Source: Fibrobacter succinogenes (lineage in GTDB: Bacteria > Fibrobacterota > Fibrobacteria > Fibrobacterales > Fibrobacteraceae). Taken from it: 64,000 nucleotides of DNA. The notes under the pieces are model-generated. The model did no database searches. It was given only the letters and a program-made list of their open reading frames with translations, and had not been told where the DNA came from. Where the stretch lies: assembly GCA_902800815.1 (NCBI GenBank), contig CADCGB010000004.1, positions 154,500 through 218,499 of the forward strand. Reading direction: 5' to 3'. This document shows, in pieces, positions 24,258 to 33,157 of the stretch. Position 1 is the first letter of the stretch; each line of letters opens with the position of its first letter. Position numbers and translations under genes: made by a program.

Positions 24258-26525
24258 ATGACCCGTTTTTCTTCTGTAATTGTGTTCCTGTGTACTGTAC
24301 TGATTGTTGCTGGACAGTCTTGTGCCAAGAAATTGGTGCATGTGGCCGTTCTGGAAACAAAAGTTCTCGAAAATGCGGTTTCCAGGAGCGAAAAAACATT
24401 CCTTACAGATGAACTCCGGGCCCAGGCCATGCTTGTCTTGCCCGACTACATGGACTTTGTCGTTATGACGCAAGAAAATATTAAGGTGATGCTCCCTCCT
24501 AACAAGTCGTTGGAAGACTGCGAGGGGGAATGTCTTGTGGAAACGGGCAAGAATATTTCGGCAGACTACGTATCGCAGGCACGTGTGGGGAAGTTTGGGG
24601 ATGACTTGACGCTTACGGTGGAACTTTACGAAACGTATTCGGGCAAGATGCTGGCTAGCTATACGAGTACGACCCCAAATGCCCAGCAGTTGCTTGTCGA
24701 AATAAAGAATCGTTCTGCCATCCTGTTCGGCTCTATTCCTGGTGCGGTTTCCCCGAATAATGGCGGGTACGGAGGCAAGGGCGGTTTTTCCGATGTATCC
24801 ATGGGACAGCAGTGGTCCTCCTCCAAGGTCAAAAAGTATGTAATTGATGTCTTTTCAGATCCGGCGGGGGCACTTCTCAATATAGACGGGCGCCCGCAGT
24901 CAAATTGCCGAAGCACGCCCTGCAGTGTTGAACTTTCCGAGGGCAATCACAAGTTTACGTTCGTGCTGGATATGTATTTCGACTTGGATACGATTGTGAA
25001 TGTGGGTAAATACACTGAAAATATCCAAGTGAGTATGAAACCGAATTACGGTACGCTTATGATCAATCCGAGCTACCCCGATAATTATGCCTCGTCCGGA
25101 GAGCTTACTGTAAAAATAGGTGATGAAATTGCTTCTAAGGAAAATGTCCTTCCTCCGGGAATGCACCGTGTGTCGTTGGAACACCCATGCTACGAGAATG
25201 TGGAATTTACGGCAGACATAGCCCGAGGTAAGGAATTCCGTTTTGATAAGGTCCTTGTTCCTAAGAAAGGTCATGTCTCGATCAGCGCAAGACGAGGGAA
25301 TGCCCCCCAAAGGGTTGATGTCTATGTAAATGGGAACTGGGCGGGGAAGACTCCTTTTGATGAAGACGTGTCTGTCTGTGCGGACATCACGGTAGGCGAT
25401 GATGGCGAAAAATTTCCGTATGCGATCATTCCGTATCAAGACTTGGAGTGGGTTTACGAGATGTCGGAAGAGAACGGCTGGCTTAAGGTCAATCCGAAAT
25501 TCACGGGTGGTCTTGGTTATCCTGGCGATCTTGTGGTAAAAATAGATGGCAATATCGCCCAACAGTATTCATCCCTTTCTCCGGGGATGTATCGTGTCGT
25601 GCTGGAACATCCTTGCTATAAGGATGTGGCGTTCAAAGCTAAAATAGTCAGTGGAAGGGAAACCCAGTATGAAAATGAGCTTGTTCCTAAGAAAGGGCAT
25701 GTTACGATTCGGGCCAAGCAAGGTTTTTCTTCCAAGACTGTTGATGTCTATGTAAATGGGGGATGGGCCGGAACGACTCCGTTCGAGAAAGATGTTCCGG
25801 TCTGTGCTAGCATTACGGTTGGTGATGAAGGCGAACGTTTCCCTTATGCTATTCAGGAAAATGAAAACGTTCAATGGACTTATGATGTGCCTAAGCCGAA
25901 AAAGAGTAGCAACAATAGTTCGAGTGGCAATAGCCACGACTATGATGAAAAAACCGCGAAGTCGGATAGCGAGAAAACCTCTGCAAAGGGCCCCGTGAGG
26001 TTCGTTATACAGGGGGAAGCTGGTTTTGGCGGTGAATTTCTGGAAGAATCGAAAGTCGAAGATAAAGAAATTCAAGAATTACTGTTGTATAAAAAATACA
26101 ATTATGGTTATAATGAAGATACTACGAACGTCTATGCGGATTATGTGTATGCGAACATCTTTCTTGGAATTGAATTCGTGTCATTTGTAACTATTGGCGT
26201 TGGATTCGGTGTTGGATCCTATTTTATGTCCGCGACAGATGATGACGAACTTGATGAAATGCTCCCGGGAGGGAGTTTCGCTCCGAATATAACGGCCGAG
26301 GCTACCTTGGGAACAGATTTTGTTTTGGGAGTGCGTTATAGGTATATTTTTGATTCTCGCTGGCCAAGTTCCCGGATTTCTGGAATAGGAGAACTTTTAA
26401 ATGTCTTTGGCTTGGAAATCGGGACTACATCAACCAAGGGACTTGGTGATAACATCTTTGTCTCGTTCTATGTTAGAGTTCCGACTCGAGGAAACTTGAA
26501 AGAATCTCTGGATAAGAAAAAATAA
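24258..26525 (+). CDS. PEGA-repeat envelope protein with CsgG/FlgO-like N-terminus
   Basis: A 755-residue exported protein with signal peptide (VIVFLCTVLIVAGQSCA). Residues about 25-150 (VHVAVLETKV, ADYVSQARVGKFGDDLTLTV) resemble the alpha-beta domain of CsgG/FlgO-like proteins. Residues about 190-260 form a PEGA-type domain (VFSDPAGALLNIDGRPQSN). Two copies of a unit of about 135 residues follow, from near 264 and 403. They share PGMHRV/PGMYRV, LEHPCYENV/LEHPCYKDV, VPKKGHV, VDVYVNG and the end FPYAI. A charged Ser/Asn linker precedes a glycine- and tyrosine-rich C-terminus that could be a beta-barrel. The start is uncertain; an ATG at 24237 is also in frame. AT content is higher than in neighbours. 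Confidence 0.72.
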   Translation: MTRFSSVIVFLCTVLIVAGQSCAKKLVHVAVLETKVLENAVSRSEKTFLTDELRAQAMLVLPDYMDFVVMTQENIKVMLPPNKSLEDCEGECLVETGKNISADYVSQARVGKFGDDLTLTVELYETYSGKMLASYTSTTPNAQQLLVEIKNRSAILFGSIPGAVSPNNGGYGGKGGFSDVSMGQQWSSSKVKKYVIDVFSDPAGALLNIDGRPQSNCRSTPCSVELSEGNHKFTFVLDMYFDLDTIVNVGKYTENIQVSMKPNYGTLMINPSYPDNYASSGELTVKIGDEIASKENVLPPGMHRVSLEHPCYENVEFTADIARGKEFRFDKVLVPKKGHVSISARRGNAPQRVDVYVNGNWAGKTPFDEDVSVCADITVGDDGEKFPYAIIPYQDLEWVYEMSEENGWLKVNPKFTGGLGYPGDLVVKIDGNIAQQYSSLSPGMYRVVLEHPCYKDVAFKAKIVSGRETQYENELVPKKGHVTIRAKQGFSSKTVDVYVNGGWAGTTPFEKDVPVCASITVGDEGERFPYAIQENENVQWTYDVPKPKKSSNNSSSGNSHDYDEKTAKSDSEKTSAKGPVRFVIQGEAGFGGEFLEESKVEDKEIQELLLYKKYNYGYNEDTTNVYADYVYANIFLGIEFVSFVTIGVGFGVGSYFMSATDDDELDEMLPGGSFAPNITAEATLGTDFVLGVRYRYIFDSRWPSSRISGIGELLNVFGLEIGTTSTKGLGDNIFVSFYVRVPTRGNLKESLDKKK

Positions 26526-26545
26526 AGCCTTGCCCAGGAATTTCC

Positions 26546-26572
26546 GCAAAAATTCTAGAATAGAATTTTTGC
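26546..26572. terminator. Bidirectional terminator overlapping the stop codon of the minus-strand gene
   Basis: GCAAAAATTCTA and TAGAATTTTTGC form a perfect 12-bp stem around GAA. The minus-strand gene's stop (TAG, 26555-26557) lies inside the stem, so translation ends within the hairpin. Confidence 0.8.
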
Positions 26573-26914
26573 GAACCTGCCGGTGATGCCGGCAAGTTTT
26601 TCGCCGCTGTAGTCGGCAATGGGGAAGCGGAGCACCTTGCTACCTAGGGCGTACTTGATCATCTCGTTTATCCACGCGCGTTCGCAGGTGATTTTCTCGA
26701 ACACGAGTTCGGTGCCCTTTTCGCCTTCGTCAAAGCCGTAGTAGCCCCTGAACAACGTTGTCTGCGTTTCACCGCGGAGGGTAATCTTTACGGTAGCGAT
26801 ACGCGATTCGGCGTCGATGGAGACTTCGTCGACTTCACCAAAACGCTGGACCGTCTCGTTCTTGCGGATGAACGATTCGACGGCCCTGTCGCGTATGTTG
26901 CTGAGGATGGACAT
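26555..26914 (-). CDS. Conserved-looking hypothetical protein downstream of map
   Basis: A 119-residue soluble protein without signal peptide or membrane segment. The sequence alternates strands (EVSIDAESRIATVKITLRG, TTLFRGYYGFDE) and ends with a helix-strand unit (WINEMIKYALGSKVLRFPI). Its start overlaps the stop of map by one base (TAATG), so it is translationally coupled to methionine aminopeptidase. The domain layout fits a small beta-barrel or SRPBCC-like fold, but no family could be named. Because it follows map and the helicase, it may have a housekeeping role. Confidence 0.7.
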   Translation of the reverse strand: MSILSNIRDRAVESFIRKNETVQRFGEVDEVSIDAESRIATVKITLRGETQTTLFRGYYGFDEGEKGTELVFEKITCERAWINEMIKYALGSKVLRFPIADYSGEKLAGITGRFAKILF

Positions 26915-27675
26915 TAGCGCGGAAGCGTGAGGATGTCAATCCCGTCCTTGGTACGGACAATGGTGTGTTCCCACTGGGCGCTGAGGCTACCGTCGCGGGT
27001 GACTGCCGTCCAGCCGTCCTTGAGGGTCTTGGTGCCCGGGCGGCCCACGTTAATCATGGGCTCCACCGTGAACACGTTGCCCACCTCAATGTAGGGAGTG
27101 CGTTCGGAATTGCGGAAATGGAGTACGGTCGGTTCTTCGTGGAAGCCGCGACCGATGCCGTGCCCGCAGTAGTCTTCCACCACGCTGAAGCCGTGCTCGT
27201 CGGCGATATCCTGGATGGCGCAGCCGATATCGCAGAAACGTGCACCCTGCTCGCCAGCCGCGCGGATGCCTTCTTCCATGCAGAACTTTGCGGTGTCGAC
27301 CAGTTCCTGCGCGATGCTAGAAACCTTGCCGACGCAGAACATGGCGGAGGTATCGCCGTGATAGCCCGAAAGGATAGTCGTGATGTCGATGTTCACGATG
27401 TCGCCATCCTTGAGGATGGTATCTGCACGCGGAATGCCGTGGCACACGACCTCGTTGATGCTGATGCAGGCGTATCGCGGGTAGCCGTGGTAGCCCATGC
27501 AGGCAGAAATGCCCTTGTGCTGGCGGGTATAGTCGCCGATGAATTCGTCGATTTCGAGGGTGGAAACACCCGGCTTGCACATTTCGCCGGCACGGATGAG
27601 CGTTTCGGCGGCAAGTGCGCCGGCATCGCGGATGAGTTCGATTTCCTTTGCGGATTTAACCTTGATCTTTCCCAT
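26914..27675 (-). CDS. map: Methionine aminopeptidase, type I
   Basis: Removes the initiator methionine from new proteins, with two metal ions in the active site. The 253-residue protein shows the type I order: ACMGYHGYPRYACISINEVVCHG (His near 79), DIVNIDITTILSGYHGDTS (first two Asp ligands), EDYCGHGIGRGFHEEP (His ligand), VFTVEPMINVG (Glu ligand) and SAQWEHTIVRT (Glu ligand). The FHEEP and NEVVCHG motifs are textbook. It is the second gene of a minus-strand operon after the helicase, starting one base after the helicase stop, and overlaps the downstream small gene by one base. Confidence 0.97.
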   Translation of the reverse strand: MGKIKVKSAKEIELIRDAGALAAETLIRAGEMCKPGVSTLEIDEFIGDYTRQHKGISACMGYHGYPRYACISINEVVCHGIPRADTILKDGDIVNIDITTILSGYHGDTSAMFCVGKVSSIAQELVDTAKFCMEEGIRAAGEQGARFCDIGCAIQDIADEHGFSVVEDYCGHGIGRGFHEEPTVLHFRNSERTPYIEVGNVFTVEPMINVGRPGTKTLKDGWTAVTRDGSLSAQWEHTIVRTKDGIDILTLPR

Positions 27676-27676
27676 T

Positions 27677-28994
27677 TTATGCCTTCTTCCAAGCGTAACG
27701 GTCTAGCAGGTAGGCGAGCAGCATCTGCTCGTCGGTAGTGCCGTTTGCAAGTTCCTTCACGAGCGGGAGCATGCGGCTGATGCGTTCGGTGGCCTTCTGG
27801 CCTCCGAAGTGGTTCTTTTCCTGCTCGAGGCTCACGCGGGTGCGTTCGCTCACCTTCTTCGCAATCTCTTCGTTGGTGAGCGGCTCCATCTTGATAAAGT
27901 TGATGCCGAAGTCTGCGGCGGTCTGCTTGATTTCGATTTCTTCGACCGGAGTGATGAGCGAGATGCAGAGCCCGCTCCTGCCGGCACGGGCGGTGCGGCC
28001 GCTGCGGTGTACGTACACCTCGTGGTCTGCCGGATGGTCGTACACGATCACGTGGGTCACGTGGTCCACGTCGATACCGCGGGCGGCAACGTCGGTGCAA
28101 ATAAGAATGCGGAGTTTCTTGTCGCGGAAGGCGGTGAGCGTCTTTTCGCGCATGGACTGCGCCACGTCGCCACTGAGGGCGCCGACCTTGAAGCCGTAGC
28201 CCGAAAGCACCTGCTCCAGGTAGCTCACGTCGCTCTTCTTGTTGCAGAAGATCATGCAGCTATCGGGATTGTAGTATTCCAGCACCTTGATGGTCATGGA
28301 ATCCTTGTCCATCACGTCGCAGGGGTACCAGCGGTGTTCCAGGTTGTTCGCGATGACCTTGTCGTATGAACATCGTGCAAGAAATCATCTTGGGCAGGTA
28401 ACGGCGGATTTTCTGCATGTCGGGGTAGAAACCCATCGAGAGCATTTCGTCGGCTTCGTCAAGCACGAGATCGCGGATATCGAGGAAGTCGACGTTCCCG
28501 CGCTGCACGTGGTCCATGAGGCGGCCCGGGGTGGCGACGATGATATGCACACCGTTCTTGAGGGCCTTGAGTTGCGGTTCATAGGAAACGCCGCCGAAGA
28601 TGGCGACCGAGCGGATGCCCGTGCCCTTCGAGAGTTTCTCGATTTCGTCCTGCACCTGGATGCAGAGCTCGCGCGTCGGCACGAGAATCAGTGCCTGCGG
28701 GTAGATATGGTCACGAACGATCACCTGCAAAAGCGGGAGCACGTAGGCGCCGGTCTTGCCCGAGCCGGTCTTGGACTGCACCAGCATATCGCGGGCGGCA
28801 AGCATGTAGGGGATGGTCTTCCTCTGGACCGGCATCAATTGGGTCCAGCCGTGTTCCGCGAGAACCTTCTTCTGTTCTTCGGGGAGCATGTCAAACGTGT
28901 AGTCGGGGAGCTTGTGTTCCGGTTCGATAATTTTGACCGGAGTAAGGAACGGATTTACTTCTTCTTTCTTTTCTTCTGCTATAATATCGCTCAT
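27677..28994 (-). pseudogene. DEAD-box RNA helicase broken by a deletion/frameshift at motif III
   Basis: Two frames together make one DEAD-box helicase. The N-terminal frame has the Q motif (MPVQRKT), Walker A SKTGSGKT, PTRELC, TPGRL and VLDEADEMLSMGF, and reads LPKMISCTMF. At about 28361-28372 the frame changes. In the +1 frame the protein resumes with YDKVIANNLEHRWYPC and continues with IFCNKKSDVS, TDVAARGIDVDH and HRSGRTARAG to a normal C-terminus. The SAT motif (motif III) and roughly 20 following residues are missing at the junction. As written, translation would end at 28260 and give a 244-residue N-terminal half. Either a real pseudogene or a deletion introduced by assembly. The start is taken as the ATG at 28994; a GTG three codons upstream is possible. 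map starts one base after its stop. Confidence 0.85.
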
Positions 28995-29038
28995 AGTGGG
29001 CACAAATTTAGCAAAATATAGGCCCCAGTGTTTTCTTA

Positions 29039-30304
29039 TTATAGGCTCCAGTGGTACTCGAGCCCGAGGCTTATAAACCAGTCGATGGTAGAACCGCCGA
29101 TAATCGTGGGGGCTGCGGCCGCATCGGGGGTCGGGTCCACGTACATGTCGCGTCCGCGGCTCGCTATGCCCGTGCGGATGCCTACGCCGTAGTGGTTAAG
29201 GAATACGAACTGCGCACCACCGCCGATAAGCCCGCCCTTGTAGGCCTCTTCAAACTTGATGCGGACATTGTATGCCTTCGAGGGCTTGTCGACATCGTCC
29301 TTGAGGGCGATGTCTTCCACAAAGAAACTGTATTGGAACCCGAGGAAGGCGAACAGGTCGATATCGAGCCATTTCTTGATGTTGTAGGACCTCGCGAACA
29401 TGGCATTGAGCCCGATTTCGTGCTGGTAAAAATCCCAGTGGTCGAGTTCCTCGTAGACGGTATCGCGCGGGTCGGTCTTGACGCTGTGTTTTGCGAAGCG
29501 GTAGATGAGTTCAAGCCCGATGAACCCGTACCAGATACCGCCCACGTATGCGGAAAGTAGCGGGTCGTCATCTTCGATAAAGTTCCAGAGGCTCACCGAG
29601 TCCTTGGTAATGCGGTAGTTGCGCACCTGGCTCTTGGTGTGGCTTTCGGTCCAGTCGTCGGGAGTGAGCGGAATGTGCGCCTGCGAGTAGCCGATGGAAA
29701 TGCCCGCCCATGCACGGAAGTTAGGGACTTCCTTGTAGAAGTCGTCGGGTTCCTCGAGCATCTTCTGGCGTTCTTCCTTCGAGAGCCTGCGCTTTGTCTT
29801 GCCGGCAAAGAATGTGGATGCAATCTCGTCGCCGAGCGCAATCTTGTCGTTCGTCTTGGTGACGCTCCCTGCAACCTTCGGGTTTGTCGAGGTCTCGTCA
29901 AAAATGGCCACGCTAATCGTGTTGCCGTTGTCGGCGAGGTAGAGCACGATGTTGTCTTCGAGCAACTGCACCTTGTTCATGAGCGCGGGGTGGCGTATGT
30001 GCAGGTATTCCTCGTTCAACTTGGGGTCGATATTCTTCTTGAGCCAGACCGCATAGTGCATGGCAATGGAATCGCGTTCCCATTCACCGAACAGGCGGCA
30101 CTTGGGTTCCCCGATGCTCGGGTTGTTGCGCTTGAGCGAAAGGCAGAGTTCCTTCGGGTCGACTGGGCTCTCGCTTTCCGGAGTCCATATCAGGATGTCG
30201 GGATTCTGCCACAGGGTCGGGCGCTTGTTGAAATAGATATTGCCCGCAAAGCCTGTTACGGCAAGCATCAAGACGCCGATGATTGCAAGGGAGTACCTTC
30301 TCAT
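29039..30304 (-). CDS. Exported protein with outer-membrane-like C-terminus
   Basis: A 421-residue protein with signal peptide or anchor (YSLAIIGVLMLAVTGFAGN). The N-terminal half is polar and includes two Trp-rich turns (TLWQNPDILIWTPE). From about residue 195 the sequence shows alternating hydrophobic strands with aromatic ends (FRAWAGISIGYSQ, YVGGIWYGFIGLELIYRF, WLDIDLFAFLGFQYSFF, GLIGGGAQFVFL) and ends in LGLEYHWSL, as is common in outer-membrane beta-barrels. Its start overlaps the stop of the upstream lipoprotein gene by four bases (ATGA), and pyrE lies further upstream. No family recognised. Confidence 0.7.
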   Translation of the reverse strand: MRRYSLAIIGVLMLAVTGFAGNIYFNKRPTLWQNPDILIWTPESESPVDPKELCLSLKRNNPSIGEPKCRLFGEWERDSIAMHYAVWLKKNIDPKLNEEYLHIRHPALMNKVQLLEDNIVLYLADNGNTISVAIFDETSTNPKVAGSVTKTNDKIALGDEIASTFFAGKTKRRLSKEERQKMLEEPDDFYKEVPNFRAWAGISIGYSQAHIPLTPDDWTESHTKSQVRNYRITKDSVSLWNFIEDDDPLLSAYVGGIWYGFIGLELIYRFAKHSVKTDPRDTVYEELDHWDFYQHEIGLNAMFARSYNIKKWLDIDLFAFLGFQYSFFVEDIALKDDVDKPSKAYNVRIKFEEAYKGGLIGGGAQFVFLNHYGVGIRTGIASRGRDMYVDPTPDAAAAPTIIGGSTIDWFISLGLEYHWSL

Positions 30305-30993
30305 TTCTGGACTCCCTCGTACAGGTTGATGCGGATTTTCTTTGCGGCCTCGGCTGCGACGGCACGCAGGTCTTCCATCGTGAGTTTTACGATGGGACGC
30401 TGTATCTCGTCGACGGCGCTAAACAGCGGGCGTTGGCTCTCGTTGTCCCACAGGGTGTAAGAGAGTATGGCACTCAGGTTCTTCGACGTCTTCTTCTCGG
30501 CGCTTTCTTGGCGAATGAGGTCGTAGTCGTAGAATACCTCGCGGTTGATGTCGGTGCCGATGATGAACTCGTGTACAATCAGGATGTACTGCGGAATGTT
30601 GCCTTGCGTGTCCTTGACGCTCACGCCCTGTTCCGGGAAATGCCCCTTGATGAATACCTTGTCGTCAAGTTTCTGGCTTTCTTCGGGGAACTTCGAGACG
30701 GCGGTGTCGGGAATCTCCTGGAGTGCGGGGTAGGCGCGCCTCATCTCGTCAAGGAAAACCTGGCGGGAGTAAGAGGTCAACTGCACCTGCGCACTTTCGG
30801 GAGCGACTTCCAGTTTCTTTGCAAACCACTTTGAACGCGTGAGGATAAACGCATTCGTGGTTCCGGTGATGGAAAGCGTGCTGTAGGGGACCTGCTTGTA
30901 GAGCGGGTGGGACTTGCTCCAATGGTAAGATGGCCCGCACCCGGTAAGGATGCAGGCTGCCATACAAATTAAAGCAATGCCCCTAAACAACAT
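30301..30993 (-). CDS. Lipoprotein of unknown function
   Basis: A 230-residue lipoprotein with lipobox ILTGC (Cys19). The mature part is alpha/beta with VPYSTLSITGTTN near residue 35, QVFLDEMRRAYPALQEIP near 78, and a C-terminal helix EDLRAVAAEAAKKIRINLYE. The pattern (strand, FLDEM helix, strands, long final helix) recalls small envelope lipoproteins with a TolB-N or LpoB-like fold, but the similarity is weak. A GGGTGA ribosome-binding site precedes the ATG. It follows pyrE by 20 bases and is coupled to the next envelope gene by an ATGA overlap. Confidence 0.7.
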   Translation of the reverse strand: MLFRGIALICMAACILTGCGPSYHWSKSHPLYKQVPYSTLSITGTTNAFILTRSKWFAKKLEVAPESAQVQLTSYSRQVFLDEMRRAYPALQEIPDTAVSKFPEESQKLDDKVFIKGHFPEQGVSVKDTQGNIPQYILIVHEFIIGTDINREVFYDYDLIRQESAEKKTSKNLSAILSYTLWDNESQRPLFSAVDEIQRPIVKLTMEDLRAVAAEAAKKIRINLYEGVQK

Positions 30994-31013
30994 TCACCCT
31001 ATGGCTTGCGGGG

Positions 31014-31685
31014 CTACTTTGCACCCCATTTTTCGCGGTAGGCGTGCACGCGTTCGAGAATGCCCTCGGGAGCGTTAATCGCCTTGCGGTTCTCTTCGTT
31101 TTCGAGGAATGCGATGATGTCGTTGATGTCGATGATGGAATGGGCCTCGATGCCGTATTCGTCCTGCACCGTCTGGAGTGCGGACTTACCGTTCTCAAGT
31201 TTTTCCTTGCGGTCGACAGAAATGAGGAGGCCGATGACGTTCGCGTTCTCGATCTGGGAGAGCGCTTGCATGGTCTCGTTCACGCTGGTGCCAGCGGTAA
31301 TCACGTCCTCGATAATCACGACGTTCGTCTTTTCGGCGTACTTGTAGCCGACGAGCGAGCCGCCTTCACCGTGGTCCTTGACTTCCTTGCGGTTGTAGGT
31401 AAACGTGAGGTTCTGGGCGTACTGGTCGCTGAGCTTCATTGCGGTGGCGGCGCAGAGCGGAATGCCCTTGTATGCCGGGCCGTAGAGGTTCTGGGCCTTG
31501 CCGTCGAAGTGGACCATGTAGGTGCTTGCGTAGTATTCGGCAAGCTTGGAAAGGGTTGCGCCCGTGCGGAACTCTCCGGTATTGATGAAATACGGGGTCT
31601 CGCGACCGCTCTTGGTCACGAAGTTGCCGAACTTGAGGGCTCCGGCTTCTACAAGGAAATGGACAAACTGGTCTTTGATATTCAT
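31014..31685 (-). CDS. pyrE: Orotate phosphoribosyltransferase
   Basis: Joins orotate to PRPP to make OMP in pyrimidine synthesis. The 223-residue length suits the bacterial dimeric enzyme. SGRETPYFINTGEF near residue 26, YGPAYKGIPL near 68, YNRKEVKDHGEGG near 96 and the PRPP-binding motif VVIIEDVITAGTS near 121 occur in the expected order. The stretch KGIPLCAATAMKLS marks the E. coli-like branch rather than the archaeal one. It starts 2 bases after a membrane-protein gene and is followed by two envelope genes in the same direction; no other pyrimidine gene is nearby. Confidence 0.96.
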   Translation of the reverse strand: MNIKDQFVHFLVEAGALKFGNFVTKSGRETPYFINTGEFRTGATLSKLAEYYASTYMVHFDGKAQNLYGPAYKGIPLCAATAMKLSDQYAQNLTFTYNRKEVKDHGEGGSLVGYKYAEKTNVVIIEDVITAGTSVNETMQALSQIENANVIGLLISVDRKEKLENGKSALQTVQDEYGIEAHSIIDINDIIAFLENEENRKAINAPEGILERVHAYREKWGAK

Positions 31686-31687
31686 GA

Positions 31688-32197
31688 TTACCCTGCTGCT
31701 CCGGTCAGGAGCGCGAAGATGCTAGCGAACACGTTCAGGTTTTCAGTCAGGACCTCGATAGCGATGAGGGCTGCAAGAACCACCACGCAGAGTCCGATGT
31801 AGAAATAGAACGACTTCTTGAAGCCCTTGATCTTGAGCTTGAAGATGAGCCAGATAACGAAGCTCAAAATGGCGCTGAAGATCCATGCGGCGGCGCCGTT
31901 CAGGGAAACGAGCCTGCTCACGCCGAAGGTGAGCGCGATGCCCGGCATAAAGAAGAAGCAGACGCACAGCACGCAGAGCAGAGCAAAGCCTACGTAGTGG
32001 GCAAAGCCACGTTCACGCTGCACAATCACCTGGGTCTGGGTGACGGAGGGGGCTTCGGTTGCTGAGCCTGCCGAAGCATCGACCGGAGCCACGGTTTCTT
32101 CGACCGGCGCGGCCTGTTCTACCGGAGCGGTTTCCTGGACGGGAGCGCCTTCGGCGGCTGCGTTTTCAACGTTTTCGTTATTGAGTTCTTCGGACAT
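31688..32197 (-). CDS. Small membrane protein with three to four helices
   Basis: A 169-residue protein. The first 60 residues are Ala/Glu/Pro/Thr-rich and look disordered. They are followed by hydrophobic segments (FALLCVLCVCFFFMPGIAL, AAWIFSAILSFVIWLIFKL, FYFYIGLCVVVLAALIAI) and a short hydrophobic tail ending GAAG. There is no signal peptide, so the N-terminus probably faces the cytoplasm. TAGGAGACAAT gives a strong ribosome-binding site. It lies between purU and pyrE and ends 2 bases before the pyrE start. No family recognised. Confidence 0.7.
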   Translation of the reverse strand: MSEELNNENVENAAAEGAPVQETAPVEQAAPVEETVAPVDASAGSATEAPSVTQTQVIVQRERGFAHYVGFALLCVLCVCFFFMPGIALTFGVSRLVSLNGAAAWIFSAILSFVIWLIFKLKIKGFKKSFYFYIGLCVVVLAALIAIEVLTENLNVFASIFALLTGAAG

Positions 32198-32218
32198 ATT
32201 GTCTCCTAGGTTTAAAAC

Positions 32219-33064
32219 TTACAGAATGAACGTGCGGCCGGCGTACACGAACACGCGGTGTTCGAGCCACAGCTTGAGTGCGGCAGAGAGCGTGCGTTTC
32301 TCGATGTCCTTGCCGAGTTCCACCAGTTCGTCGATGCTTGCCGTCTCGGGCACGCGCTGGATATCCTGGCAGATGATGGGGCCCTGGTCCAGGTCTTCGG
32401 TGGCGAAGTGGGCCGTTGCGCCGATAATCTTTACGCCCTTGTGCCATGCCTGGTGGTAGGGCTTTGCTCCCTTGAATGCAGGCAGGAACCCGTGGTGGAT
32501 ATTGATGATGCGGTACTTGAATTCCTCGGTGAAGGCTTCACTCAGAATCTGCATATAGCGGGCGAGAACGACCGTGTCGGTGCGGGTCTCGGCGATGATT
32601 TCGCGGAAGCGGTTCTCGGGGATGCTCTTGTCGGGGTTGCTCGGCACGTAGTAGAACGGCACGCCGAAGGTCCCGCCCACGGGGCCCAAGTCGGGGTGGT
32701 TGCCCACGATACAACTAAATTCGCAGGGGAGGTCGCCGTCGCGGTGCTTCAGGAGCAGGTCGTAGAGGCAGTGGTCCGTCTTGGATACAAAAATCGCGAC
32801 GCGCTCCGTCTTGGAGGTGTCAAAGAGTTTCCAGTTGAGTTCCAGGCGCGGGGCCAGCGTTTCCAGGTGCTTGTAAACTTCCTGGATGTCTGCCGAATCC
32901 ATATCGAAAACGGCACGCAGGAAGAAGGTCTCGATATCTTTTGCGGTATGCTGCTGGAGGTCGATGATGTTTGCGCCAGCCTTGGCAAGGACTTGCGTGG
33001 TGCCGGCGATAAGCCCCTTCTGGTCGGGACAATGGATTTGCAATATGTAACGGGTTATAGCCAT
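32219..33064 (-). CDS. purU: Formyltetrahydrofolate deformylase
   Basis: PurU hydrolyses 10-formyl-THF to formate and THF, balancing one-carbon units and feeding formate to purine synthesis. The 281-residue protein has an N-terminal ACT domain (YILQIHCPDQKGLIAGTTQV) and a C-terminal formyltransferase domain with SKTDHCLYDLL, ADTVVLARYMQILS-type segment, IINIHHGFLPAFKGAKPYHQA and GATAHFATEDLDQGPII. The catalytic Asn-His-Asp set can be placed on NIHH and EDLDQGP. The ATG at 33064 is chosen; TACATT lies 6 bases before it and there is no ribosome-binding site. Confidence 0.95.
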   Translation of the reverse strand: MAITRYILQIHCPDQKGLIAGTTQVLAKAGANIIDLQQHTAKDIETFFLRAVFDMDSADIQEVYKHLETLAPRLELNWKLFDTSKTERVAIFVSKTDHCLYDLLLKHRDGDLPCEFSCIVGNHPDLGPVGGTFGVPFYYVPSNPDKSIPENRFREIIAETRTDTVVLARYMQILSEAFTEEFKYRIINIHHGFLPAFKGAKPYHQAWHKGVKIIGATAHFATEDLDQGPIICQDIQRVPETASIDELVELGKDIEKRTLSAALKLWLEHRVFVYAGRTFIL

Positions 33065-33157
33065 ATGTAAAATGTAGATAATTGTGCCTGATTCGCCCAT
33101 AAAACGGCAGAAAAAATGCTAACATTGCATTGTTAACCATTTAAAAGCAGGCAGAGA

